Shown piece by piece: positions 44,201-52,975 of a stretch of 64,000 nt of DNA. How positions within the stretch are numbered: position 1 is the first letter of the stretch; each line of letters starts with the position of its first letter. Below the pieces are notes generated by a model, which was not told the origin of the DNA, did no database searches, and saw only the letters and a list, made by a program, of their open reading frames with translations. The DNA is from JBBQWR01 sp038210495 (GTDB lineage: Bacteria > Planctomycetota > Planctomycetia > Pirellulales > DATAWG01): contig JBBQWR010000016.1 in the NCBI GenBank assembly GCA_038210495.1, positions 39,209 to 103,208 on the forward strand, written 5' to 3'. The translations under genes were made by a program, and so were the position numbers.

Positions 44201-45411
44201 AGTTCTTCGAAACGGCTCGGGCGATCAAGGGGGGCCACAGCTACGCCGGCTATATCGAAAACACGTCGCGAGATTTCTTCGCCGGTCTGACCGAAGCTGA
44301 GCGCAAGCTGGTCCTTGCCGACGGTGTCAAATGGCCCAGCTCGGCGCTGTCGGTTCTCGCCAAGCTGCCCGACCATCCGGACGCGGACACGCTCCGGCAG
44401 ATCGAACAACTCGATCGCCGGATGAGCCGTGTCGATGGCGAGCCGGCCCAAAAGCTCGGCATCGGCATCGTCGCCGTGCTCGGTCACAGCGGCGACCCGG
44501 CCGCGATGCGGTATCTGCGCGATGTGTATCAAAAGGATCCCGAGCGGCGCGGCTATATCGCCATGTCGCTGGCCGAATATCCCGACGCCGAGAACTGGCC
44601 GCTGTTGGTGCAGTCGCTTTCGACGGTCGATGGCGCCTTCGCTCAGCAAGTGCTGACCAAGCTGGCCACGGTCGATAAAACGCCCGAGGGACCGGAGCCG
44701 ATTCGGCAGGCGATCCTCCGCGGATTGAAATTGAAAGAGAACGGCGGCCAGCTCGCGATCGCTCTGCTGGAGAAATGGACCAGCAAGAAGGTCGGCGAGC
44801 CGCAAGACAGCTTCGACGCGAAACTGGCCAGTTGGCAAAAATGGTTCGCCGAGACGTACCCCGACCAGCCGGAAGCCAAGCTGCCGGAGGACTCGACCGC
44901 CAATCGCTGGACAAGCGAAGAATTAATCAGTTTCCTGAACTCGGCCGACGGCGGCAAAGGGAATGCTCAGCGCGGCGCCGTGGTCTACGCCAAGGCTCAG
45001 TGCATCAAGTGCCACCGGTTCGGCGAGCGGGGAGACGGGATCGGCCCCGATCTGACGACCGTCAGTCGGCGGTTTCAAAAACGCGAAATCCTGGAGTCCG
45101 TTCTGTTTCCGTCGCAAGTCATTTCGGATCAGTATGCCAGCAAATCGGTGCTGCGGACGGATGGCCGCACGGTGTGGGGACTGGTCGCGGAGCAGGCCGA
45201 CGGCTCGCTGGTCGTGACGCAATCCGATGCGACGAAGGTTAGCGTCGCCAAGGACGAGATCGACGCGGTCACGCCGATCAAGAAATCGGCAATGCCCGAG
45301 GGATTGCTCAATACGCTGACGCTTGAGGAGATCGCCGATCTGTTCGCGTATCTGAATCAAACGCCGGACACGAAGGTGACGCGCCGGCCGGCGATTGTGA
45401 CGCCGCATTGA
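41299..45411 (+). CDS. Large PVC-type membrane-bound dehydrogenase with CxxCH and HEAT repeats
   Basis: A 1370-residue exported protein. After a signal peptide, residues about 40-215 form a jelly-roll-like carbohydrate-binding region (WIWSPADEHN...YELFVNGRQ...VVAIKATKT). A beta-propeller of the PVC-type dehydrogenase follows (DGLIYVLIGDH, GLRNPYSMTFSRGGELFTSD, VPGGEYGWRSG), interrupted at about residues 295-387 by a Lys/Pro/Asp-rich linker. HEAT-like repeats cover about 690-1190. The end is a cytochrome c domain with CIKCHRFGERGDGIGPDLT at Cys1235, a DUF-type strand block and YLNQTP. It is probably periplasmic and transfers electrons from an unidentified substrate. ATG 41299 follows GGAGGG; GTG 41281 does not. 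Confidence 0.88.
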   Translation: MRAMFSRSGRLFLAVGMLIGLGAPLGSGAGASLAAAPLQQEPQWIWSPADEHNPNAIGGTCYFRRIFDLTQPESGEVQITADESYELFVNGRQVAGGKNWRVLDVHDVTKYLTPGRNVVAIKATKTTAGPAGIAARVLVKAAGNTSVGYLSNASWRTSRQEFPQWSAARFNDVQWLPARMIGQLGVVKPWLDEVQTAGGAGSGRFTIAREFRVEPVASPKETGSLLTMAFNEFGEILAAREEGPLLLLRSSPPGGLTDKATVFCDKVKNVQGILPLNGQVFVIGAGPEGSGLYRISDSDDADATSDPPRDGAKSEPAKPEKPESLKSDSKKSDSTKPERIKSVPAKPHALKAEPIEDDATTGDKDHPDADKNEPTKGANGKKIDRMLAPVSYLEYKDAAPKKVELLLKFTGEMVEHGPHVPVLGPDGLIYVLIGDHTKVEKPDDPASPHHHYYEGDLVGPRYEDPNGYGVGVKAPGGQILRTDIDGKIVEVFAGGLRNPYSMTFSRGGELFTSDSDMEWDIGLPWYRPTRALHVVPGGEYGWRSGWAVWPEYYFDSLPAVANTGPGSPTGMVAYNHVMFPRRFHDSLFVGDWARGRILNLKLKSHGAGFTATSSVFLEGKPLNITGLGVGPDGNLYFCAGGRETEGGVYRIVWSGQVPDELTKLPEGVAGAVRQPQIDSAWGRQTVATIKQKLGADWDRQIKLYVMNAKNTSDTRCRALDLMQLVGPFPSTKQLVQLSRDVDADLRAKAVYLMGLHADDSTQTRLVELLHDTSPAVQRLACESLARAGQQAAWLDLAPLLKSNDRFVAWSATRLLERLPKQDWQEQALKTSHARVFIQGALAMLVVDPDRATAEAVLARAQTLMASYLSDGDFLDVLRVMQLALERGKIAPADAVDLRKRLADEYPSKDRVLNRELVRLLAYLQDNSANERIVEQLQSDLPLEEKLHLALYARFIPEWSTQQKLALLKFFETARAIKGGHSYAGYIENTSRDFFAGLTEAERKLVLADGVKWPSSALSVLAKLPDHPDADTLRQIEQLDRRMSRVDGEPAQKLGIGIVAVLGHSGDPAAMRYLRDVYQKDPERRGYIAMSLAEYPDAENWPLLVQSLSTVDGAFAQQVLTKLATVDKTPEGPEPIRQAILRGLKLKENGGQLAIALLEKWTSKKVGEPQDSFDAKLASWQKWFAETYPDQPEAKLPEDSTANRWTSEELISFLNSADGGKGNAQRGAVVYAKAQCIKCHRFGERGDGIGPDLTTVSRRFQKREILESVLFPSQVISDQYASKSVLRTDGRTVWGLVAEQADGSLVVTQSDATKVSVAKDEIDAVTPIKKSAMPEGLLNTLTLEEIADLFAYLNQTPDTKVTRRPAIVTPH

Positions 45412-45450
45412 GCGCGGGGTGGCCGGGATGGGCTCAAGCGCGGTCTGGTG

Positions 45451-45528
45451 ACCGGGGCTGGACGGAAGGGAAGCCCCGGGGCGTGGCGTTCACAGTCCGG
45501 GGTTTCGGCGAAGCGCCTCCAACCCCGG
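45451..45528. repeat. REP-like hairpins, family A, copy 3 with degenerate neighbour
   Basis: A full copy at 45497-45528 reads CCGGGGTTTCGGCGAAGCGC then CTCCAACCCCGG, so both arms carry the compensated change CT to TT and AG to AA. An additional CCGGGGCT...AGCCCCGG lies at 45452-45479. The paired change in both arms argues that the stem is what is kept. Confidence 0.75.
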
Positions 45529-45535
45529 GCAACCG

Positions 45536-46708
45536 TCATTTCGGATGCAATCGCCACTGACCAAGCACCGCGCTCACTCGCACGATCGCGTCGTCGATTT
45601 CTTCCGCCGTCGTCGTGGCGCCGAGGCTGAACCGCAGACTGCTCGACACGATATCGTCACTCAATCCCATCGCCACGAGCGTCGGCGAAGGCTCGCTCGA
45701 ACCACTGGCACACGCGCTGCCGGTCGAACAACACACGCCGGCCAAATCGAGCGCCATCACCAGGGCCTGTCGATCGATTCCCGGAAAAGCGATGCAGGCG
45801 GTATTCGGCAATCGCTCTGCCGCGGCGCCAACCACCACGGCCACTGGCCACACGACGCCGAGCGCCCGCTCCAGCCGATCTCTGAGCGATTTCATTCGCT
45901 CATGCCGCTCCGCCTGCTCGCGGATCGCAATTTCCAAAGCCGTTCGCATCCCGACGGCCAGCGCCACATTCTCCGTGCCGGGGCGGAGCGACTCTTGCTG
46001 AAACCCGCCAGCCAACAGCGACTCGATCGCGACGTCGCCGCGCACGATCAGCACGCCAACGCCATGCGGCCCGTGAAATTTGTGGGCGGCGCACGTCAAA
46101 GCGGCGACTCCCAACTCGCGGAAATGAACTGGTATCTTTCCCACGGCCTGCGTCGCGTCCGTATGCAGCGGGACGCCGGCCGCCCGAGCTAACGTCGCTA
46201 ATTGCCGAACCGGCTGGACGACGCCCGTCTCGTTATTGGCGAGCATCACGCTCGCCAGCGCCGGTCTCTCCTCGGCCAACTCGGCGAATCGATCGGTCCG
46301 GACGACGCCGTCCGCCGCCGGTCCAACTCGATCGACGCGCCAACCGCGCTTCGCCAAGAGGTCTGCCGGTCGAGCAACACTCGGATGCTCGATCGCTGAG
46401 ATCGCGATTCGGCCGGGCGCTCGGGGGCCGCTCGATAGGTCGCCCGACATTCCGATCAGGGCCCAATTGTTCGACTCGGTTCCGCCGCTGGTGAACATCA
46501 CACGATCCGGCCGCCGGCCCGTCAAGTCCGCTCCCAGCAAAGCGCCCAAACCGTCGCGAGCCTCTTCCAAGATTCGCCGAGCCTGCCGTCCAAAAAAGTG
46601 TTGGCTCTCCGGATTGCCCGGCGCCAGGAGCTGCGCCTCGGCCATCGCCGCCGCCACCTCGGGCAGCAGCGGAGTCGTCGAATTGTAGTCCAGATAGATC
46701 GAAGCCAT
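45536..46708 (-). CDS. Cysteine desulfurase (NifS/IscS-type aminotransferase class V)
   Basis: A 390-residue PLP enzyme that removes sulfur from cysteine for Fe-S clusters or thiolation. It opens ASIYLDYNSTTPLLPEVAAA. The PLP-binding Lys is in CAAHKFHGPHGVGVL. The catalytic Cys loop is CCSTGSACASGSSEPS, with the SSRFSLG-like end here RFSLGATT. The His and Asp that stack on PLP are in FTSGGTESNN and HTDATQAVGK. ATG 46708 is the family start; the longer frame adds an Arg/Pro-rich tail. It stands alone, with no iscU or isc regulator adjacent. Confidence 0.93.
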   Translation of the reverse strand: MASIYLDYNSTTPLLPEVAAAMAEAQLLAPGNPESQHFFGRQARRILEEARDGLGALLGADLTGRRPDRVMFTSGGTESNNWALIGMSGDLSSGPRAPGRIAISAIEHPSVARPADLLAKRGWRVDRVGPAADGVVRTDRFAELAEERPALASVMLANNETGVVQPVRQLATLARAAGVPLHTDATQAVGKIPVHFRELGVAALTCAAHKFHGPHGVGVLIVRGDVAIESLLAGGFQQESLRPGTENVALAVGMRTALEIAIREQAERHERMKSLRDRLERALGVVWPVAVVVGAAAERLPNTACIAFPGIDRQALVMALDLAGVCCSTGSACASGSSEPSPTLVAMGLSDDIVSSSLRFSLGATTTAEEIDDAIVRVSAVLGQWRLHPK

Positions 46709-47160
46709 CGGAGCATTATGGAATGGCCGACGCCCGTGCGACAACCGTGGGCAACGCCGGATAGTGTACTTGTTAGAAGCAGGGGGCGGAGCGTGAGCAG
46801 TTCGGGTCACGCTCTTTACAAAGGTTGTCCTTCACATCAACGCCCCGCCAGATTTCCTTTCCCAGCCCACGAAGCTCCATTAAGCTACGGTGGGCGACGT
46901 CCGTGGACGGCTCGCTGAGATTGCGTTGGATCTTTGCCACCAGTTCGCGCTGCTGCTCGCGCGAGAGTTGCCGAACTTACGACAAGATTTGTTGGGAAGG
47001 GTCGACGGCCATTGCAATACCTGGAGATGGGTCTATCGCGTCGCGTCGACCCAAGCCATGTTGCGGAGGTTCAACCGCCTGATTCCCGCATCCCTGCCGC
47101 CCGTTGCTTCTCCACCCCCCACGCCCCAAATCCCAATTCCTAAATCTCGCCCTCAGCCCG
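46709..47160. other. Gene-free stretch upstream of the desulfurase
   Basis: No gene is supported. An 8-base hairpin GAGCGTGA/TCACGCTC with TTT lies at about 46789-46817. The frame at 46890-47100 has a WRWVYRVAS phrase faintly like a sigma factor but nothing else. The right end holds the half repeat of family J at 47111-47130. Confidence 0.4.
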
Positions 47161-48465
47161 CTAAATCTCCGCCAATCGCTCTGTCGAGTCGCCGAACCGA
47201 TCGCGATGCACGCCCATCTTGTCCATGATCGACAAATATAGGCTGCACATCTTGCGGTTCGGTTTGCCCAGGTAATCGAGCGTCCGGCCTCCTTTGATCT
47301 GCCCGCCGGCGCCGCCGATCAGCACCACCGGCAATTGGCTGCAATCGTGGTTGCCGTTAAGCATGCTCGATAAGTAGAGCAGCATCGTGTTGTCTAGCGC
47401 CGTGCGTTCGCCCTCTTGGATGGCGTCGAGCTTTTCGGCGATGTACGCGACCTGCTGGGTAAAGAATCGGTTCACCTTCAACCAGTCGTCGTTGTCGGTG
47501 TGCGAGAGTAAATGGTGGATCATATAATCCACGTGCAGATTCGGAAACCGCAGGGCCGAATGGTCGTTGTTCAGCTTGAGCGTGCAAATCCGCGTCGTGT
47601 CCGTTTGGAACGCGAGCACCAGGATGTCGCACATCATCCGCATGTGCTGGTCGATGTCCTGCGGAATGCCGTCGGACGGCCGAGCGATGTTGGGCTTGTC
47701 GAGCGTGGGCCGCCAGCCTTGCAAGCGGCCATTTTGACCGGCCTGCTGAATTCGCTGCTCGACGTCGCGGACCGACGTCAGGTATTCGTCCAGCTTGCGA
47801 CGATCGCCGTAGCTGATTTTCTGGCTCAGATCGGTCGCGTCGTTCAGCACGAGATCCAATACGCTCGCGTCTCCCTTGCCCGCCTCGTCGCGGAACAACC
47901 GATCGAAGGCGAGCGCCGGATACAACTCCAGCGGCGTGGGAGTCGTCGGCGTGCTCCACGAGATGTGCGAGCTGTAGATCATCGAGTAGCCCTTGTGCAG
48001 GGCCGACATCGACGCTTCGCACCCGAGCACCAAACTGGGAACCTTCGTCTGCCGGCCGAGTTCCTGGGCAATAAGCTGATCGACGCTGATTCCGGACCGC
48101 ACGCCGCCGCTGCCTTCGAGCGGGGCGCCGGTCAGCAGATTGCCCGTCATCGCGCTGTGGATGCCCCCCTTGCCGGCTTCCTCGTTGAACAGGCCGCGGA
48201 TGAAGACGGTTTTCTGTTTCACTTTTTCGAGCGGATCGAGGACGGCGCCTAGCTCCAATGCGCCCCCTTCTCCCTTGGCCCACCACTGCCGGCTGTGAAA
48301 GCCGTTTCCCGAGAACATGGCCGCGAACCGAACCGGAGGCTGCGACGCTTTGTCCTTCGTCTCGCCGCCGAACATGGGAATCGATTCGAGCCACGGCAGC
48401 GCCATGGTCACGCCAAGTCCGCGAAGCATGGCCCGGCGCGAAGCGCGATAGGAAATCGGTGGCAT
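47161..48465 (-). CDS. DUF1552 protein with Tat-like leader
   Basis: A 434-residue protein. The N-terminus has SRRAMLRGLGVTMALPWLES, a twin-arginine-type leader. The DUF1552 body contains RFAAMFSGNGFHSRQWWAKG, KTVFIRGLFNEEAGKGGIHS, the HHLLSHTDNDDWLKVNRFF segment and LPVVLIGGAGGQIKGGRTLD near the end. DUF1552 proteins are planctomycete/Myxococcus secreted proteins related to DUF1501/sulfatase-like folds and are nearly always encoded next to a DUF1592 c-type protein. That arrangement holds here, with the DUF1592 gene upstream on the same strand. The two probably act together in the periplasm. Confidence 0.9.
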   Translation of the reverse strand: MPPISYRASRRAMLRGLGVTMALPWLESIPMFGGETKDKASQPPVRFAAMFSGNGFHSRQWWAKGEGGALELGAVLDPLEKVKQKTVFIRGLFNEEAGKGGIHSAMTGNLLTGAPLEGSGGVRSGISVDQLIAQELGRQTKVPSLVLGCEASMSALHKGYSMIYSSHISWSTPTTPTPLELYPALAFDRLFRDEAGKGDASVLDLVLNDATDLSQKISYGDRRKLDEYLTSVRDVEQRIQQAGQNGRLQGWRPTLDKPNIARPSDGIPQDIDQHMRMMCDILVLAFQTDTTRICTLKLNNDHSALRFPNLHVDYMIHHLLSHTDNDDWLKVNRFFTQQVAYIAEKLDAIQEGERTALDNTMLLYLSSMLNGNHDCSQLPVVLIGGAGGQIKGGRTLDYLGKPNRKMCSLYLSIMDKMGVHRDRFGDSTERLAEI

Positions 48466-48506
48466 GGGGCAAAATCCTACGTTTGAGTGATGGTGTTCGG
48501 CTGTCC

Positions 48507-48606
48507 GGGAGCCCTCTCCCCTTGGGAGAGGGCGGGGCGAGAGCAGTTAGGGTCTAGGGTAGTTCAAAAGCCATCACCCCAACCCTCTCGGAGAGGGCGA
48601 GGGGGC
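48507..48606. repeat. Inverted repeat, family G
   Basis: GCCCTCTCCCCTTGGGAGAG at 48511 forms a small hairpin; CCCTCTCGGAGAGGG at about 48584-48598 is another, and the two also pair with each other. This kind of repeat (CCCTCTCCCn) is common in environmental bacterial genomes. It lies between the DUF1592 and DUF1552 genes. Confidence 0.65.
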
Positions 48607-48624
48607 AGGCAAGGGCGAGCACTG

Positions 48625-51600
48625 TCATTCATCTTTCGTCGCGGCGAGACTTCTATGATAGCGGAATTGCTTGCTCCGCACGATTGTTAGCACGGCGGCC
48701 GACGAGTGGTAGTCGTGTTGCTTGAGCTGGCCGAGCATGTCGTCGATTAGCGGTTCGTCGGCCAGCGTCATGGATCGGCCGAGCGCATAGCCGGTCAGTT
48801 TTCGGCAAAAGTGCCGCAGCACGTCGTCCCTGCGCTCGGCGAGCAAATAGTGCCGCAGACCCTCGATGCCGTCGAACTTCGTTCCGTCCTTCAACTCCAC
48901 GCGCGTATCAACCGGCCGGCCGGCTAAATCCTTGTCGCGAAATCGGCCGATCGCGTCGTAGGCTTCCAGCGAAAAGCCATAGGGGTCGATCCGCCGGTGG
49001 CACACGGCGCACTGGGCCACATGCGTGTGCTGCTCGACAATCTGCCGCACGGTTTGCTCCTTCGTGGCCGACTCGTCCTCGGGCAAGATTGGCACATTGG
49101 CGGGCGGCTTGGGCAGTTTTTCGCCCAGCAGCGTTTCCAGTAGCCAATTGCCCCGCAAGATCGGGCTGGTGCGCGACGCGGCCGATTGCTTGGTCAGCAC
49201 GCTTCCCAAAGCCAGCACGCCGCCGCGGCCATATTTCTTCACGCCGTCGACCCGTCGCCACTGTGGCCCCGTCACGCCGGGCACGCCGTAGTGCTTCGCC
49301 AGTAGCTCGTTCAAAAACGTGTGATCGCAGTCCAATATCTCGAGCAGCGACAAATCGCTTTGAAACAGTTCTTGAAAATCCAAGACCGTTTCCTCGAACA
49401 TCGCCGCTCGCAGGTCGCTGTTAAAGGTGGGAAACAGCTTTTCGTTTTTCTCGCGGCTCTCTCGCAAATCGCGGACATGCAACCACTGGGCGGCGAATTC
49501 CGTGGCGATACCTCGGCACTTCGGATCGTGGAGCATTCGCTGCGTTTGGGCCGCGATCGAATCGGGATCGCTGAGCTTGCCCGCCGCTGCCGCCGCGCGA
49601 AGCTCCGCGTCGGGCGTCGTCGACCAGAGGAAATAACTCAGCCGCGACGCCATCTCCCAGTTCGACACCGGCTGCGGCTCGCCCCCCGCCGCCGGCGCCT
49701 CGCCGCGATAGAGAAACGCCGGCGATACCAGCACGGCCGCGAGCGACGCGCGAAACGCTTCGTCGTGCGACATCTCTTTCTTGCGCAACCGGTCGTACAG
49801 CCCACGAAGCTTTTTTTGTTCGCCATCGGTCAGCGGCCGGCGATAGGCTTGCGAAGCAAAATCGACGAGCCAGTCGACATGCCTAGGCCAAGTGGCTTGA
49901 AGATCGCGTTCGAATTGCTCCGCCCGCTGCGGAACCGTCGCCATCAACCGATCGGTGACTCGCTTGAGCTCTTCCTTGCTGGCCTCTTGAGACACAAAGC
50001 CGAGGAACGATGGTAGATTCAACGCCTCGACGCGATGCTCTTGGCCGACATACATCAGCTCGCGCCACAACCGATCGAGTTGGGCGTGCTCGGCGTCGTC
50101 CAAAAGCAGCCCGCGGAGCGGCTGGTCCTCGCGGAAAAACAGCCGCAGGGAAATCACCTCATCCTCGGGCACGATCCGCGGATGATGCACGAACTGTGGA
50201 AATAACTGCCTAAAAGCGTTCAGCCCCGCATCGCGATGGGCCGGATCGATGGCCAGGATATCGGCGCTAGCGACCAGCGGCGCGCCGGCGTTGGGCGCCT
50301 GATCCAGATTCGGTGGGCCGGGCGCCAGTTCCATTTGCACGGTCGCGCCGGCGGTGCTCGCGTCGAGGGCCCCTTCCACGACAAAATCGCGATCCTTGGC
50401 GGCAGCGGCCGGAATGTGTATTTCGAAGCTCGACGGCGCCGGGACGACAAAATTGCCGTCCGGCAGTTCTTCGAGCGTCGCCGGTCCGCCGCGCTGGTTC
50501 AGCACGGCGCGATAGCCGGCTTCTTGCTTGGCCACGTCGCGGAGCAAGCGGGCCGGCTGCTTATCGGCCTCCAGACGAGGCCGCCGCCATACGACCCGAG
50601 TCGGTTTGTCGCCAGCCTGAACTTGCCGCACGACCAAATACACGACCGCTTCATTCTGACCGCTGGCGATATTGAGCTTCGATCGCACGGTTTGGACAGT
50701 CGCGATCGCAGGGCTATTAGCCTCCTGCCAGGTGTCGCTCATGTAGCTGCCGATTTTATTGAACTTCCAAAGCATCGTTTGCCAGCCGCGAATCTCGGCG
50801 GCCAGCGGTTCGACGTCGCCCGGTCCCGCCTTGAGCCAGCGGGCGCGTATCCCGGCGAGTGGGAATTGGGCCTCTTTGTTGGATAATGCATCCCAAAGCA
50901 AATGCAGATATTTCGGCCGTAGATTCTCCCGCGCGGCGACGTCGTCGAGCTTCAGCTTGCCGGCGTTCAAATCGTCGCGGAAACGAATTGTGGCCGAGAG
51001 ATAGGCGCCAAAATTGAGCCGGCCATCGTCGGACCCGCGATTGAATTGCCGATAGGCGGCGCGAATCGCCGCCAGGCCTTCGTCGGTCCAGTCGCGCCGC
51101 GTGACGGCCCGTGAGAATCGCACACCGTCGGGCAGCAACACGGCATGGGTGGCAATCAGCTTCGCCGCCGCCAGATACTTGCCAAACAGGTCGGGTGACA
51201 TGACCAGCGCGTCGCCGGCATTGGTGAAGCCTTCGCCCGCAGCGCCATCGACCGGAAACTCCTTCGCCGGGTCGAGATCGACGCCGGTTAAATCGCGAAT
51301 CGAAGCGCCGTATTCGGCGTTGCTCAGCCGGCGCAGCACGACTCGGCCGGGATCGCCCGCATGTACCCGCGCTTCGGAGTCGAGCATGGCCTTGGTCCAA
51401 CCGAGCAGTTTCACTCGCTCGTCGGCCGTCGGCTGCGGCGCGTCCTCGGGCGGCATCTCTTGCTGCTCGACGCGCTCGGCCAGCCGTCGCCAGATTTCGA
51501 CGCTCTTGGCGATCTCAGTCGTCGAAGCGAACCGCTCCAGGTCGAGATCCCCCTTCTTCTTGCTCGCCGCGTGGCAATCCAGGCAGTATTTTTTCATCAG

Positions 51601-51726
51601 CGGCCGTACGCCGCCGGCATACTCGGCCGGCAAATCGCGCAGCGCCGCCACGGGTTCGGCAGCGAGCGAGAGCGAAATACTCAAGAGAAACAGCGCGCAC
51701 GGCAAGGCAAGCAAAAGTTGACGCAT
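48625..51726 (-). CDS. DUF1587/1592/1588 planctomycete c-type cytochrome protein
   Basis: A 1033-residue exported protein. After a signal peptide (LLLALPCALFLLSISLSLAA) comes a first haem motif CLDCHAASKKKGD at about residue 48. DUF1587 (LRRLSNAEYGASIRDLTGVD) follows, then a beta-rich middle region, DUF1595 (FASQAYRRPLTDGEQKKLRG), DUF1592 (MASRLSYFLWSTTPDAELRA), DUF1588 (GGVLALGSVLTKQSAASRTS) with a second CAVCHRRIDPYGFSLEAYD, and the terminal DUF1585 (FCRKLTGYALGRSMTLAD). It is probably periplasmic and redox-active, with unknown substrate. ATG 51726 is the family-like start with a normal leader. It precedes its DUF1552 partner in the same transcription unit. Confidence 0.92.
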   Translation of the reverse strand: MRQLLLALPCALFLLSISLSLAAEPVAALRDLPAEYAGGVRPLMKKYCLDCHAASKKKGDLDLERFASTTEIAKSVEIWRRLAERVEQQEMPPEDAPQPTADERVKLLGWTKAMLDSEARVHAGDPGRVVLRRLSNAEYGASIRDLTGVDLDPAKEFPVDGAAGEGFTNAGDALVMSPDLFGKYLAAAKLIATHAVLLPDGVRFSRAVTRRDWTDEGLAAIRAAYRQFNRGSDDGRLNFGAYLSATIRFRDDLNAGKLKLDDVAARENLRPKYLHLLWDALSNKEAQFPLAGIRARWLKAGPGDVEPLAAEIRGWQTMLWKFNKIGSYMSDTWQEANSPAIATVQTVRSKLNIASGQNEAVVYLVVRQVQAGDKPTRVVWRRPRLEADKQPARLLRDVAKQEAGYRAVLNQRGGPATLEELPDGNFVVPAPSSFEIHIPAAAAKDRDFVVEGALDASTAGATVQMELAPGPPNLDQAPNAGAPLVASADILAIDPAHRDAGLNAFRQLFPQFVHHPRIVPEDEVISLRLFFREDQPLRGLLLDDAEHAQLDRLWRELMYVGQEHRVEALNLPSFLGFVSQEASKEELKRVTDRLMATVPQRAEQFERDLQATWPRHVDWLVDFASQAYRRPLTDGEQKKLRGLYDRLRKKEMSHDEAFRASLAAVLVSPAFLYRGEAPAAGGEPQPVSNWEMASRLSYFLWSTTPDAELRAAAAAGKLSDPDSIAAQTQRMLHDPKCRGIATEFAAQWLHVRDLRESREKNEKLFPTFNSDLRAAMFEETVLDFQELFQSDLSLLEILDCDHTFLNELLAKHYGVPGVTGPQWRRVDGVKKYGRGGVLALGSVLTKQSAASRTSPILRGNWLLETLLGEKLPKPPANVPILPEDESATKEQTVRQIVEQHTHVAQCAVCHRRIDPYGFSLEAYDAIGRFRDKDLAGRPVDTRVELKDGTKFDGIEGLRHYLLAERRDDVLRHFCRKLTGYALGRSMTLADEPLIDDMLGQLKQHDYHSSAAVLTIVRSKQFRYHRSLAATKDE

Positions 51727-51791
51727 CGACGGATTGCCCAGGTGGGTAAAGAGGGCGGGCGGGTAAGCGATCTTGTATCGTACGACGGGTG

Positions 51792-51824
51792 CCCGGGGCT
51801 GGAGGCGCATCGCCGAAGCCCCGG
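51792..51824 (-). repeat. REP-like hairpin, family A, copy 4
   Basis: The unit reads CCCGGGGCTGGAGGCGC then ATCGCCGAAGCCCCGG. It lies 66 bases upstream of the DUF1592 start, on the same strand orientation as copy 1. Confidence 0.7.
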
Positions 51825-51894
51825 AGCGGGCAGTTGCTCCGACCACCTTCACATTGTGACTGCTCGGCCGCCGCGACTCAAGCGATTTCAATTG

Positions 51895-52284
51895 CTATTC
51901 CCGAGCAACAGGATCGAGGGGCAAGAGAACCGAGAGTGCGACGCCGGCCAATACGCCCCATACGAACCCGAATAACGGTCGGCCTTTGGTAATGATGCCC
52001 ATGAATGCGCCGATACTGCCGCAAAGAGCCATAAAGGCCCGGTAAGGGAAGCCATATCGCTCAGTCGACCAAAGCTTGAAAAAGATAATCGACAGCTCAA
52101 CTGAACAGCACAGCAACGTCACCCCGCGGAGCATTTGAGCCATCGAAAATTGAAATGGTTTGTTTCTGATGGCCTGCCGGTGGTATTCGTCATTCGAGTT
52201 AGAGCAGATAGCATAAAGCGACAGAAGACATCGGAAATTCCCTGCCGTTAGCCTATCGCCTATTGAGCCGGTTTTCAAATGCAC
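51895..52284 (-). CDS. Small membrane protein
   Basis: A 129-residue protein with three hydrophobic helices (MLRGVTLLCCSVELSIIFF, AFMALCGSIGAFMGIITKG, FGFVWGVLAGVALSVLLPL). The first helix follows FQFSMAQ, a phrase often met at the start of small planctomycete membrane proteins (FQFSxxxLL), so the leader to GTG 52284 may be partly non-coding. An alternative start would be ATG 52143 (MAQMLRG). I recognise no family. Confidence 0.55.
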   Translation of the reverse strand: MHLKTGSIGDRLTAGNFRCLLSLYAICSNSNDEYHRQAIRNKPFQFSMAQMLRGVTLLCCSVELSIIFFKLWSTERYGFPYRAFMALCGSIGAFMGIITKGRPLFGFVWGVLAGVALSVLLPLDPVARE

Positions 52285-52483
52285 TCGCGAACGCAGCCAA
52301 ATTTTAGCCAGATCAATTGACGGCGGCGCTAATCACTCGCCCACAATTTCTCTGGCGTTTTTCAACGGCGAATTAGTCGTCGGTATGATGGCTCAATACA
52401 GCGTCTCGCCACCTAATTATCGCGGATCGCGGAATACGGGACGATCGGCGTCGTCTTAATGGTAAATGAGCCTTAGGCGCCCC

Positions 52484-52975
52484 ATGAGCCCCGAGCATCT
52501 CGCACAACTGATCGACGGCCATGCGGCGGCTCTTGTGCTTTACGCGCGGCAGTGGCGTCGCGACCCGGAAGATGGGGTGCAAGAAGCCTTCGTGAAATTG
52601 ATTCAACAGCGCCAGGCGCCGAACGATCCGGTGGCTTGGCTCTACCGCGTCGTTCGTAACGGAGCGATTGATGCGGCCAAGAGCGCCAGTCGCCGGCGCC
52701 GCCGCGAGTCCGCTGTCGCGAAGGCTGAAGCGTGGTTCGTCGAGCCAGGGGTCGATGGACTCGATGCGGCGACTGTCGTGGCGGCGCTTGAGACGATCGG
52801 AGCGGATCAGCGGGAAATACTTGTCGCCCGGCATTGGGGCGGCCTGAGTTTCGACCAGATCGCGACGGTGGTGGGGTGCTCCGCGAGCACGGCGTTTAGA
52901 CGATACACTGCCAGTTTCGAACAACTTCGAAAGCAACTGAGGGAATCATGCCCGACGAAATCATCGATCGGTTAA
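52484..52975 (+). CDS. ECF-type sigma factor
   Basis: A 163-residue sigma factor with regions 2 and 4. Region 2 has ALVLYARQWRRDPEDGVQEA, FVKLIQQ and DPVAWLYRVVRNGAIDAAKS. A basic linker follows (ASRRRRRESAV). Region 4 holds a helix-turn-helix, LSFDQIATVVGCSASTAFRRY. It is short and compact, as group ECF factors that act with an anti-sigma partner. ATG 52484 has TAGGCG ahead; ATG 52466 has no site. The last 28 bases overlap the start of the next gene, which encodes a single-helix membrane protein. Confidence 0.88.
   Translation: MSPEHLAQLIDGHAAALVLYARQWRRDPEDGVQEAFVKLIQQRQAPNDPVAWLYRVVRNGAIDAAKSASRRRRRESAVAKAEAWFVEPGVDGLDAATVVAALETIGADQREILVARHWGGLSFDQIATVVGCSASTAFRRYTASFEQLRKQLRESCPTKSSIG

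Noticed and set aside
43279..44838. Antisense open frame of 519 codons in the large dehydrogenase gene
   Set aside because: Composition is a reverse-strand shadow (Arg, Leu, Gln-rich) and the sense protein is clearly real.
45536..46708. Cysteine desulfurase as part of a DNA phosphorothioation (Dnd) defence set
   Set aside because: No dndB, C, D or E neighbour is present; neighbours are unrelated.
46890..47228. Frame with WRWVYRVAS, faintly like a sigma factor region 2
   Set aside because: Too short, no helix-turn-helix or start signal, and the sequence around it does not align.
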